Below, in pieces: positions 23,494-35,300 of a stretch of DNA of 64,000 nucleotides. Location of the stretch: contig NW_006917098.1 of the NCBI RefSeq assembly GCF_000516985.1, positions 1,488,001 to 1,552,000 on the forward strand. Reading direction: 5' to 3'. This DNA comes from Pestalotiopsis fici W106-1 (Eukaryota; Ascomycota; Sordariomycetes; Amphisphaeriales; Sporocadaceae). The notes under the pieces are model-generated. The model searched no databases and was not told where the DNA came from. It was given only the letters and a program-made list of their open reading frames with translations. Position numbers and translations under genes: made by a program. Numbering within the stretch: position 1 is the first letter of the stretch; every line of letters begins with the position of its first letter.

Positions 23494-26400
23494 TCAAACG
23501 CTTTGTGGCTGGCCTTTCTGAGTGTTTCTCTCCCCTTTAAGCTTGCGTATCAATTGCGAAAGCAAAAAGATCACGAGGAGCCACTCTGACGGGGAACTCC
23601 GTGTCTGTAGAGAGTTTTGCAGCTCATCTGCCCTAGTCTCCCACCTCACATCCTTGTGCATGTCCTCCACGACCTTTTCTCTCCATTGAGAATATTTCCC
23701 TCGAAATAGCGACGCAATGTTCTCAAGATGAAACGCAATGAGCAAGGTAGCTACCCCGACAACCACTGACGTGATGATGAAGGAATTCAACGTGGCACGT
23801 TCTGACAGATTCGGAATGGCCCAAAGTGCCTGAGAGCAGAATGTCAAACAAGGTCTGTTTGTAGACTCGGAAGACTTACTGCGCAAAATGCCAAAGGCAG
23901 ATAGAAAATGCTTACATATGTAAGAAGCATGACATTTTGTCCCAGATTTGTTGAGATTCTGCTTTCAGTAATCGCTGCCCAGGAGAATTCCTAGGACTGG
24001 TCAGCTCGAATGTAGATGGTATTGGCAATGCAACCTACAATTTGCAACAGCTCCTTGATCGTTGATTCTAGGTCAGTAAGCCGACCACCAATTTTATCTT
24101 GGAGATCAAGTAACAGCTCCCGAGCAGAATCACTATGTCTTGAATTTGCTCCTTTGGCAAGGATGTAGTCACGGGAAGTTTTAAGGTGACCCCGGAAGGC
24201 GAGTCGTAGATTTGCTAGTCTTTGTGCATCCTTTGCCAATCGACGCATCATCTCTGGACTTCTACCCTCTGCCTGAAGTTGATCGGATCGCTTCGATATT
24301 CATACATTAGCTTTTATAAATATGCATTGAGTTTGCTCTCCAGTCTTGTCTTTTCATTACTTACACATTGTACAAAACGCTCATCAACGAGATTGCATAG
24401 CTCGTACCATCTGCCCCTGAGGGTTTGTAGAAACTGCTGGAAAAGATCAATATCATCTTCTGGGATCCAGACGTCTAGCAACGTGCTCAAGAACAGTTCG
24501 GGTTGCATTGTTTCGCCTGCCTCGGCTGGCAGCGGGACTCTCCATCCAATAACAAGCCTTGGTATCCCGGGAAAACCGAAATGCTTTTGACTATCATGAC
24601 TTGGAAATTGAAGCATGATCCATTTGTCTGACCCTTGGTCAATATTGATCTGCATCTTGTACGGTTCAGGTGGGAGAGATGGGAGTTGGAGGGGGGCGCT
24701 AGTCCATAACGCCTCGTCTCGATACACTCTAACAAGGGTGATTCAGCAATCATGTCCGGGCAAAAGCCTGAGCCGTGATGACCTACTTGATAGTCTTCTT
24801 CGCATTCGTGGGTGTCGTAGAAGAATTATCTTGGAGTAAACGTAGCTGTCCACTTCCATCTTGTAACACCGACAGTTCTGGAATATCAGAATGATTTCCA
24901 GCAAAGGTGTCAACCCACTCTTTGACTGAGATATTCCTGGAGGATGCTGAGTGTTTCAGTAGCAATACTGCAAAATCAGAGTCGCGGAGGCACAAAGCCA
25001 AGCGTAAAGGGGTCAAGCCTTCACTATTGACTCTTTCCACATCGTATCCATTCTCAAGCAAGACTCGGGCTGATGTCAGATCCTTAGCCTGTACCAAACA
25101 GTGTAATGTGATATCATCCTTCTTGATAAGAATCTGGGCCACTTCAGTATGTCCATTTACAAGAGCTCTCCAAAGCGCTGTGCGGCCCTCGTTATCTTTG
25201 ATAGACAGGTTGCTCCGACCGATCAGTTGTCGCACCACTTCATCGTGGCCATTGGCTGCGGATATGGACAGAGCTGTCACGCCGTCTTTGTCTTGTAGGT
25301 CTACGGAGACGCCATGATGCAAGATTCTCTCCACCGTAATCGCGTGGCCGCACGACGTAGCCCACCATAGAGGTGTTCTTCCTGCCGCATCCGCAACATC
25401 AAGTCCAGGGCTAATAGCTGAAAGTAATTCTCGAACAACTTCCCAGTGACCTCTTGCTGCAGCAATGGATAGAGGATTTTGACCCATCCAATTCTTGCCT
25501 ATAGATTTGATGTTTGGATCGGCGCCTTTACTAAGCAGTAGCTCAGTGATGCTTAAAAAACCACCTTCAGCAGCAAATGAAAGCGGCGTGCGTCCATGGT
25601 TCTCGCCACTCGTACATATGGAATTGACGCGTGCTTGGCGATCAAGTAGAATATGGACGATATCGTGATGCCCATACTTCGCTGCAAATGATAGCGATGT
25701 TTGGCCGTGCGTGTTGCATATGTCAAGTTGTACGTCGGCGTTGATCGCACTATCTACCACGGCCGATTGACCATATCGAGCTCCCCATAAAAGCCATGAA
25801 TGTATGTTGTACCCGGATGATGGGGTAATTCCATTATGCATACACTCCACGATATCTTTGTATTTGTTGATAAGAGATCCTTCAGGCGGGCGCGTTGTTC
25901 CTCCAGGTACTCGCCCATGGATTTGGTCAAGTATGAGCTGAACAAATTCATTATAATCAGCCGAATCAGTGAATCTCAAGGGCATTCGTTCCACTGAACA
26001 TATCGCATCTGGGTCGGCATTGTTTTGAATTAGGAATTTGGCGATTTGAGCATTCCCACTCTTGGCAGCGACGTACAAGGGGGTTTCCTCAAACGCAACT
26101 TGAAGATTCGGATCTGCGCGATGTTGAACCAGAAACTCGACGATTTCAAAATTCTCATTCTCAACGGCGATAGACAAGGCAGTTTGGCCAGAACGGTCTA
26201 TAAGATTTGGATCTGCGCCGCGTTGAACCAGAAATTTGACGATTTCCATGCGTCCCTTGACAACAGCAATGAGAAGAGGAGTTTGCTCAGTATCATGGTT
26301 GACAGAGTCAAGAATTGCGCCCTTCCCAACCAGGAACTGAAGGATCTTCATGTATCCTTTCTCTGCAGCTAAGAATAACGAGATTGAGCCAGCACTTGAC

Positions 26401-27638
26401 TTGAGATCTGCACCGTTCTCAGCCAGAAACTCAACGACTTCAAAACGTCCACTTTTAACAGCAAGTGACAGCGGTGTCATGCCGCTGTTATCTGGTCTGT
26501 CTGAACTTGCACCTAGTCCAGCGACGAACTTGACAACCTCAAGATGTCCATATTCAGCGGCTAATGACAACGGTGTTTGGCCACTCTTATCTGGTCTGTC
26601 CGAACTTGCACCTAGTCCAGCTAGGAACTTGACAACCTCAAGATGTCCATATTTAGCGGCTAATGAAAACGGTGTTTGATCGTGATTGTTTGAAGCGTCT
26701 GGATTTGCGCCTTCTTCAATGAGCAACTTAACAACATCAAGATGTCCGCTTTGACTGGCGAATGATAATGCGGAGCCATATGCGCTTGAATGGTTCGGAT
26801 CTGCGCCCTTTCTGATCAGGAATTCGATAATTTCAAGATGTCCAGATCTGGCAGCTGATGACAAAGGCGTGCCATATCCGTGCTTGTGACCGTTCGGATC
26901 TGCGCCTTTTTCAACCAGGAACTTGACAATTCTAAAATGTCCATGTTCAGCAGCTAAAAATAAAGGCGTATGAAAGGCATAGTCGTGACAGTTCGGATCT
27001 GCGCCCTTTTCAACCAGGAACTTGACAATGTCAAGATGTCCAAATTTAGCAGCTGATGACAAAGGCGTAAATGCGACAAACTCGTTGTCACGTTCTACAT
27101 TTGCGCCCTTTTCAACCATGAGCTTGACAATGTCAAGATGTCCTTTTGCAGACGCCTCAGCCAACAATTTGAACCCGCGGCTATTATCGACTCTGGCGCC
27201 GTGTGAAACGAGGAGTCTCACCATATCATAGCTACGGGCTTCGGTTGCCCTATCATACATATAGTCAAGGCCTTTAGCTACCCATTCGAGCGCGGGGCTG
27301 TCAGACGCCAAGTCAGCATTGACTCCTCTGCTGAGAAGAAGCTCGACAACGTCGATATGCCCATTTTTGGCTGCTTTCACCACGGGCCCCTCGCCATCAC
27401 CACGGCCAACAATATCCGCAGTTACATTTGCACCTCTTTCAAGAAGTGAATTCACGAGCTCCATAGAGCCAGCCTCCGCAGCGCAGGACAATGCCGTCAT
27501 CTTCGTCCCTTCCTTCGTTGCATCATCCCAGTCGACTTCATCTAGCGACCCCTCCCAATCGTTCAGAATCAAACGTGCTTTTCCAAATTCTTTTTCCCTG
27601 ATAGCACGATTAAAGGCCGCTGTATTTAGTCGTGTCAT
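23494..27638 (-). CDS. Ankyrin-repeat protein with C-terminal membrane segments
   Basis: Five exons (27638-24787, 24728-24365, 24290-24039, 23990-23880, 23829-23494) join in phase to 1304 aa. After a short N-terminal helical part, about 22-25 ankyrin repeats fill residues 45-920, with the usual TPLSLAAEYGHLEVVKFL pattern. The first stop at 24783 is avoided by an intron (gtaggt...ttgttag). The downstream part has a region of the PLPAEAGE...FQQFLQTLRGRWYELC type, a coiled-coil-like stretch, then FSWAAITESRISTNLG, LTYVSIFYLPLAFCAALWA and TSVVVGVATLLIAFHL, two membrane helices. This tail resembles that of fungal ankyrin proteins annotated as CorA-like, but the CorA GxN motif is not seen. Function is unknown; a membrane-anchored scaffold is a guess. 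Two repeats are nearly identical at DNA level (26488-26685). Confidence 0.85.
26488..26685. repeat. Tandem 99-bp near-identical ankyrin units
   Basis: The 99-bp segment at 26488-26586 recurs at 26587-26685 with only a few mismatches. It encodes one ankyrin repeat of 33 residues. Other repeats in the gene are far more diverged, so this is a recent internal duplication. Confidence 0.85.
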
Positions 27639-28819
27639 GTTTGATGCGAGCCTTTGGCTTGTGTTGTTTTTTTTTTTTTTTTTGGAGGTTATTGCGCAAG
27701 GACGTGATTGAGTATCCGTTGGAATTTGAGGGATCGGGCCGCCTGCGAGTGACTCGGATAGTGTTTAATAATGAATACCAGCTCAAGATGCCTCTTTCAC
27801 TCGTCGCATCTGGCTACCTTTTTGTCGCGAGAAAGCTGATCGTTCAATAATGTCATGAGCTGAACTTCCCCTCTTTACGCATTTTCCAGCGTGGTACCAA
27901 CATTGTTCTCATAGGCTGACATCTCGCATGTATGCTGCATGGGTGCCTGATTACAATAGGGCTCAGGCGGCTTATGCCCCTCTCCCACAAAACCAAGGCG
28001 GCTGGGATGATGGCACTCCTCACTTATGGTTGGTGAGGAACAAAATAATCCATATCAGTAGGGGCGTGGCATGGGTGGGTAGGTATGTACATTAAGTATC
28101 TCTGGCGAGCGAGGCTGATTTTTGGGTCCTGGGATACCTAGGTACACACTAGTGTGGCGAAGGTCCTGGGGTTGGCCCGGGAATTCCAGGACTGCGTGCA
28201 GCGCAACCTGCCAAATGAGAATCCCGCTTCACGCACAGGAATGCAACCCACATCAACTACCAAGTTCAACACATTTTTCTGCCTGTATCATTTGTTCCTT
28301 TGATTTCTCAGTCAAGGTGTTGTTGCTTGCGTGTATATTTCTACACTAGCCTGGACTTGGAGCGGACCTCCCTCCTTTACGGCATGGCTTAGCGGCATAA
28401 ATCGATCGATATCTCACCCAAGGTGCATGCATACTGCGAAAGCACGGAACCGAAGTGGATATAATCGAAATCTTTGAAAAAGTTGTTACAACAACGTTTC
28501 CTCCTTGAACGTTGCAAATGCGCAACCATTCGACGCCTTACCCATTCTGATTCGTTCATTTCAGCTTTACTGTTGTGAATATTTATGATGGATATTTTGT
28601 TCAAGACCGATGCCAGAGAAATGCGGTCATGAGAAACGTGTAATACGTCAAGGAATATCGCATCATGCTTCCAATGACTTAATCTCGCTTAATCTGAGGA
28701 AATGGATGCGAGATATGCTCAATGTCATTTCTTTTTTTCGCAGAATGATTTAATTACATATCTTTCGTATACTCATGACTAGGTCTAAAAGATAATATCA
28801 AGTATGCAGCTGTCCAAGT
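27639..28819. other. Intergenic region, no gene recognised
   Basis: About 1.2 kb upstream of the ankyrin gene and downstream of the GPI-type gene. It includes a 17-T run at 27667-27683 just upstream of the ankyrin ATG (an A-run on that gene's strand, about 28 nt from the start), a plausible nucleosome-excluding promoter tract. No gene seen. Confidence 0.5.
27667..27683. promoter_or_regulatory. Poly(dA:dT) tract upstream of the ankyrin gene
   Basis: Seventeen T on the plus strand, ending 29-45 nt upstream of the ankyrin ATG. Such tracts are common in fungal promoters and leaders. Its role here is inferred from position alone. Confidence 0.4.
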
Positions 28820-29540
28820 CTAAAACATTAAAGCGACTAGACCGAGAACACCAACAACACCAGCAGGTATTCTCTTGCGAATCGCACCACTGGTATCGGT
28901 CGAGCTAGAAGAGCTAGGCGAGCTCGAAGTTGTCGTACCCGTAGCCGACCCAGAAGACTCGGTAGTGGTCGCAGACGTCGTAGTCGATTCCACAGCAGTG
29001 GTGCTAGAAGTCGTTGTTGCAACAGTAATAGTCGTAGAAGGCGTGGAGGACGACCCGCTGCTACTGGCATCAATAGTAAAAGATGTGGCGCCCGTGTACG
29101 ACTGATAGACATCAATGGTCAGGTCGCTGGCGACAATGTGGTGAGTACCGCTGACGCGATCCTTGTCGGAATACACCGTCAAGAGCAGTCCGCCGTCATC
29201 GGCGCGGTCGACCGTGACCTTGTACGTGCCGCACTGCGTCTCGGGGACCGCGGGCAGAGTGCCGTTGGCGCTTGTCCCGGGCACGTCGCAGCCCACGCCG
29301 AATTCAGGATTGTTGCTGGATACAATCTTGCCCAGTCCGTAACTGTATCGTGTCAACGGTCAGTTTCTACGTGGCGACTGGTTAGGGTGGGTCAGGAAGG
29401 ACATACTCGCAGTAGTCCTGCTCTTTCATACACGACGCGGTGAAACCGCTTATCTCGAACTCTATATCGGTCGATTGGCGAGAATTGATGTTGGCTGCCA
29501 AGGCCAAGGGCAGCAGAATGGCGGCAATTGCAGACTTCAT
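28820..29540 (-). CDS. Secreted, probably GPI-anchored Ser/Thr-rich surface protein
   Basis: Two exons, 29540-29407 and 29342-28820, join in phase to 218 aa. Residues 1-16 form a signal peptide (MKSAIAAILLPLALAA). The core has several Cys (ASCMKEQDYC, GVGCDVPGTS, ETQCGTYKV), then a Ser/Thr-rich stretch of about 60 residues (TTTSSTTAVESTTTSATTTE) likely to be O-glycosylated. The C-terminus RIPAGVVGVLGLVALMF is a short hydrophobic tail after a small-residue region, as expected for GPI attachment. The overall layout is that of many ascomycete cell-wall proteins. No enzymatic domain is recognised. Confidence 0.85.
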
Positions 29541-30629
29541 TGTTGGCGAGCTAAATTAGACGGGTGTACAGGGTATGCAACCTATGAACGAGCGAATGAT
29601 TGGGGCTCAAGAAACGAGTGTTTTCCTTGGTAGATCTCACTTGCAGAAGAGATGAGACATCGCGAGCCGCTCGCCTATTTATTTCCTCAGGTTTCTTCCA
29701 GTCTAGCTTTTAGGCAGCATCAAATAAATATTGTTTGTACACGTGATTTTCCAGTCTCTGCGGCACAGGCGGAAACCGGCACCCATACGGACGATACATA
29801 CATACCTAGGCGTTATTTGGCGAATTGACCAGTCCCAGTTTGGAGGTTTACAAGGGGCTTTCCCCCAGCCCTGCGTCCTTTAATATTCTAGATCAAAATT
29901 GGCAGCATTGAAAAGGAACAGAGCCAAGAAGGACGATTCCATGTCCAGCGGCCCGGTATTACTGGGGTTTAATAAGGTTAATTGCTAGCGTGCTATACGA
30001 CCCTTGGCTAGTGGGTTGAGCTATTCAGGGGCCTGCTATCCAGTCCCTGTTCAGCGCGATGAGCTGGCGGTACGTAGATCGGGGATCATAATCCTGCAAA
30101 TTTGGGAAAGGCGGAAAAGCAGGAATAAAGCTCAAACGGACGAGAAATCGTTGTGTAGGTAATATAAAGACAAATAAGCAAGTCATAATGCATTATACCA
30201 AATGTTGTTGAGTTCATGGTTATGTAATCGAGGTCGTATTTTTGCGGTTGCATCACCGCCCTTTCGACCACTATAGTCCCAATCATGCATGTGGTCCGCC
30301 TATTGTCATGACTAAGACCAAAATTGGCAGTGAGTCGACGCGCTCCATTTGATAGATCACATAATTCTGCCACGCAAACATTGTACACGTATGGATCATA
30401 TCATTACTCTTTTTGAATCGGATATTCTAAATATTTCCAATCCATCCTCGGCTGTGTCTGTAAGGGGTTGTGCGGGGTTGACCTGGGCGAGAGGGGTTCG
30501 AATCGTTGGCAACTTGGGCCAGGCTAGCATTTATTCAGAGCTTCATATTACCATCATCCTTTTATATACAGCTTATAGAACAAGAAACATTAATTATTAA
30601 AGTAACTTAACAAACCCAAGTCAATCATC
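29541..30629. other. Divergent promoter region
   Basis: About 1.1 kb between the divergent GPI-type and beta-lactamase-like genes. No gene recognised. A GGTTCGAATC string at 30494-30503 looks like a tRNA B-box but lacks stems. Confidence 0.5.
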
Positions 30630-32005
30630 ATGGTCAACCAACAAGCTCAAGAAGCTATTCAGAAGAACTTGGACGGCGTCACGGGCGACGCCGCCACAGG
30701 CATCCCCGGCCTTGTGTTCGTGGCCGTGGGCAAGGACGGCCAACAAATCGCCGCCGTGTCCTCGGGCAAAAAGGGCATTGCGCACGACGCGCCCATGGAC
30801 CTGGACACGGTGTTTTGGCTCGCGAGCTGTACCAAGCTGCTCGCCGCCATTGCCTGTATGCAGGCCGTCGAAGAGGGCGCGGTCAAGCTCGACGATGCCG
30901 AGTTTGTCTATCAGCACTGTCCTGAGCTCCAAAAAGTCCAGGTGATTGGGGATGACGGAAAACTACACCCGAAGAAGACGGATATTACGCTTCGCATGCT
31001 TCTCAGTCATACTAGCGGCTTTGCGTATGAATTGTAAGAACCTCCTTCTCTTATAAGTGAAAGGACCAAATTATTCACAATCACACCAGCTTCAACACCA
31101 AACTCCGCGACTTTGGCCGCCCCATCGGCTACGACGTTTTCCACGGCGACGAGCGCGACATTCTGCGCATGCCACTGGTTCACGAGCCCGGCACAACGTG
31201 GGAATATGGCGTGGGCATCGACTGGGCAGGCCTGGTCCTCGAGCGCGCGACGGGCACCCGGCTCAACGACTGGATCCAGACGCGCATCATGCAGCCTCTC
31301 GGCCTGAGCGGCATCAACATGTTCCCCACCGACGACATGAAGCGCGACCTGGCGTACATGCACCAAAAGTGGCCCGGGAGCAGCAGCAGCCAGAGCTCCG
31401 CCGGCGCCGAGGAGAGGGACCACATGTACCGCGAGCCCCTCCTGGCCGAGACCGAGGCCGACAAGGCGCGGCTGTTGCACAGCGGCGGCGCGGGCGCCTT
31501 TGGGCGGCCCCGGGATTACGTGCAGGTCCTGGTCGCGCTGCTCAATGATGGCACGCACCCCAATGGTGCGCAGATTCTCAAGAGGGAAACGGTCGAGGAC
31601 ATGTGGAAGAATCAGGTTCCCGACCTGCCCAACTTTGCCCGGCAGGGCATACCCGCGGCCAAGAGCGAACAGACGAACCCGATTCCCGAGCTCTATCCTC
31701 AAGAAGGTAATGTGAAAAGTCTCCAGAAATGGAAAATAAAAAGTCTTGTGATTGACATGTTTTTTCCAGGCAATCCGCCTCAAGGTCATGGCATCAGCTT
31801 CATGCTCACAATGGAGCCCGGCATGACGGGACGCGGAAAAGACACGGCCTGGTGGGCAGGCATTGCCAACCTGTTCTGGTGGTGCGACCGCGAAAAGGGC
31901 GTCGCAGGTATGATTGCCAGTCAAGTCATGCCATTTGCTGATGGAAATGTCCTTGGGCAGTGGATTGTAAATGAGGGCGAGGTCTATAAGCACTACAAGT
32001 CATGA
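30630..32005 (+). CDS. Class-C beta-lactamase-like serine hydrolase (esterase/transesterase family)
   Basis: Three exons (30630-31033, 31090-31706, 31770-32005) join in phase to 418 aa. The SxxK motif is S66-C-T-K69 in FWLASCTKLLAAIACMQAVE, the nucleophile helix. Tyr174 in TTWEYGVGIDWAG matches the YxN/YSN-region Tyr. Other family blocks are TLRMLLSHTSGFAYE and SGGAGAFGRPRDYVQVL. This group (EstB, LovD-like) contains esterases, beta-lactamase-fold hydrolases and acyltransferases for secondary metabolites. There is no signal peptide, so the protein is probably cytosolic. The sequence does not show which acyl substrate is used. The ATG at 30630 is in a good context. Confidence 0.88.
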
Positions 32006-32359
32006 ACTTGAAATGCTTCAATGGGGTGCCCGGCGGACATTTTTTCTATAATGAATAGAGGGGTAAAACGCGCCAGAGCGGTCGATTTAATAGTTGAGGC
32101 ACCCCTAATCCGGGTGCAGGCCACTGAAGGAGGTTGTGGGTAATGCGGGGAGAATTTTCACTTGCCGCTTGTTTGTGCGCGCTTCAATCAACTTGCTTTT
32201 TAAACTTCATGCACCAGTAACGTAAAGGGAATTGATTTTGTTTTTTGAACTTGATTATGAAATTATCCTTTTCTAGATGTGGTATAAATGAAAACAATCG
32301 CTAAATGATTCTACATGACGCCCAGAAATTTTATATGCCAATTTTCTTGTTGTAACAGT
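32006..32359. other. Convergent intergenic spacer
   Basis: 354 nt between the 3' ends of the hydrolase and the GT4 gene. Nothing seen apart from probable 3' UTRs. Confidence 0.5.
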
Positions 32360-35300
32360 TTATAGTGTGTCGCCCAATTCGACCACTGACAAATTCGACT
32401 TTCCAGGCTTTTCTTTAGTAAACAGTTCTTTCATACTGAGATTGTATGTACTGGAAGAGGCAGATAGCCAACCACCACGTCTGGTATCTTCCGATGTGAG
32501 GGAGATCCAGGATTCGGGGGTAATACGAGATACAGGTCTAGACCAGCTGGCGTAAGGAGACTTGGCCTCCTTGGTGAACCAGAGGTCAGCCGAGCGAATG
32601 GAAGGTGTGGCAGCGCCACCGGGGTTGGTGCGGGCGCGGTGAGCCGGGCTGCGCAGCTTGCCGATCCAAAGCATCTGTTCGTGCTCGCGGAGGTAACGGT
32701 CCGAGGAGAAGTTGTTGAACACGTTCTGGCGACCCAGCATACCGAGGGCACGACGCGACTCGCGCTTGGCGTACATGCGCTCCGAGACCTTCTTGACGGA
32801 TTCGGGCGAGGGCACGGGGTACTCGAGGACGGGCACCTCATCACCTGGGGCATCGTCGGCGTGCTCGGCCCAGCGACCGAGCAGCGCCAGAATGTTGACC
32901 TGAGCACGAGCCAAGGACTCGGAGTCGTTGGGTGGTACGACCTCACTGAAACGGTTGCCAGTGGCACGATCAGTGACGACACAGTATGATGCACCGACAT
33001 CGGTACAGACGACGGGCACACCAGTCAAGGCAGCTTCACCCATGGCAAGCGGAAGACCCTCGGAGATGGAAGAGTTCAGGAACAGCCAGGCATCCTGAAG
33101 GACGACGGACGGGCTACCAAGACCCTTGAGGATGACGTGGTCCTGCAAGTTCTTGGCGGCGATGAGCTCCTGACATTCTGTAGCAATGGTGGCAGCACGT
33201 TCCTGGTCACCGTAAATGTGTAGTCGGTAGTCTCTGAAGCCCCACTTGTTCACAATGAGATCCGTGGCCATGATGGCGTTCTTGATATCCTTGGCGTACT
33301 GGACGTGCGACAACATGACCACAGTAGGCTGGTCAGTCTTGATCTCCTTGGTGGGTTCGAACTTTTCCATGTTGCAGATACCGTTGACGACAGGGTCAAT
33401 CTTGCGCTTAAAGGTGCGGCGATGCTCAATGGCACCCTCGGCGGTACCGAGTTCCTCCTCCCAGCCGGGGTTGAAGTAGTCACAGCAAGGGAGAACGACA
33501 TCGGCGTGGTGCTCGAGAAGAACACAGCTGAGATGGGTAAGCTGGATGAGGGAGCTGTTGACAAAGGGAGCATCGAAAGACACGGCGGAACTCATAAAGG
33601 TGGTGAACTCTCTGAAGCTGATACAGTGATCCCAAATGTGCAGAGAAACGTTTCTCTTTTGCTTGCACACGATACCGTAGGTAGCACCCGTAAAGTGGTG
33701 AGAGGCTTGGAAAACGTCGGGAATGTGCTCAGGGACAGGCAGGGAAATGATGAAGAGGTAACGGCACCACAGGTTCAGAGCATCGTCGAGCTGCTTGATA
33801 GTAGGCATCTCAAACTCCCACCAGCTGGAAATGTTGAGAGCATCGGTGACATCCTCGCTCAACCACAGCTCGCGCCACTTTTCCTTGACAACGGGGTGAC
33901 TCCAGACATCGTTCCAGTTGCGCGAGGTCTCAAAGTAGGTGTTGAGGTTGAGGAGAGCGGTAGTAGCCTCCTCGACGTGCTCGCGAGTAAGGTTGATTGT
34001 GCGGGAACATTTGACCAAGCTAGAGAGGATCGGCAGGAAGTTTCTAATGATGTCGTCCGTGTGCGTGTCGAATGAACGCTGCACGACAGCCGTGTCAAGA
34101 CTGCTTTCCAAAACACCGTGAATGGGGTTGAGAAAGTCCAAACCCCACAGGGGCAAGATGGTCAGAGACTGGACGTTGCGTTCAATCTGGAATCGAGGTA
34201 CACCATAATCGTGAGCGGATTCAGCCAGGACGTGCCACTTGATGGTCTTGAGATCGTTGACCATATCTCTGCGGCACGCGGAAACACCACCAGGGTCGTT
34301 GGGCCAGGTAGAGGTATCCATGCAGAGAACGTGAAGATCATATTCGCCGTCAATGAGCTGAGAAGACAAGTGCCGGGTGTTGATGCGGGACTCTCCACCT
34401 TGACCAAAGGAGTACAAATCGCTCATCTTGAAGGCAATGTGAACCCAGGAACTGATCTGAGGGTCGACGTCGACTCTGGCCATGATGGTATCGGCCTGCT
34501 CATCAATGTAGGTCTTGGCAGCCTCGAGACGTCCAAAGTCACGACGTCTCCAGTAGGGGCGCATGATGCGATCAGCACGCAGGAGCTTCTCGTCGAGCCA
34601 ACGGGCACTGATAGCATCAACCTCGCGACCATCCTTCCAGGCCTTCCAGAGTTGGGTACGGGCAACAGCAGTAGGGATAGGGTAGCGCTTGACATTGAGA
34701 CCGAGCATTCGCGAGACGGGGTTGGTCTTGATCGAGGAGAAGGAGATCAGGGGGTTCTCACTCAGGAAGCTGCAGTTCTCGGGCTTCTTGAGGACGTGGA
34801 ACCAATCCTCCTCAATCATGGCAGGAGTGTCAATGGGCTTACCATTGAGAGTGACGGAGACCTCGGGATGGAACTTGTGCTCAAAATCCCAGGACGCGTG
34901 GTATGTATCCTCGCCTTGGATAAAGGTTGCCTCGGTCACGACAGAGAAGGGAATCCACTGGTCCAACTTCTTCTGGGGGTTGCGAGGAGGCATACTCCAG
35001 AGGACCTTGATGGTGATGTGGGGAAATGTATACTCGGCCCAGAGGAGCTCATCCTCGTGCTTGGCATTCTTGCGGTACCAGAACTTCCAGTTAACACGAT
35101 TCTCGCCTCTCATGGCAGAACCACTTGCAATGTAGCCACGGTGATCGTACTGAACAATTTCACCGTCCAAGTCTCCTCGGATGCATTCACGTTGGAGAGG
35201 AAGCTTGGAGGAAGGAGTGTCGTAGTCGTATCGGTAGACGTTTGCGACTTGACCCTTCTTGTAAATTTCTCTTTCCTGCAGCACAAGCTTGTTGTTGTAC

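Noticed and set aside
24783..27638. Treating the 951-codon ankyrin frame as a complete protein
   Set aside because: An intron with good borders (24786-24729) removes its stop and joins in phase to four more exons ending in membrane helices.
30494..30503. GGTTCGAATC, identical to a tRNA B-box
   Set aside because: The bases on either side do not form a T-stem (position 52 G would face 62 G) and no A-box or acceptor stem is found at the right distance.
31007..31993. 328-codon minus-strand frame opposite the beta-lactamase-like gene
   Set aside because: Antisense shadow; the plus-strand reading has SxxK and clean splice joins.
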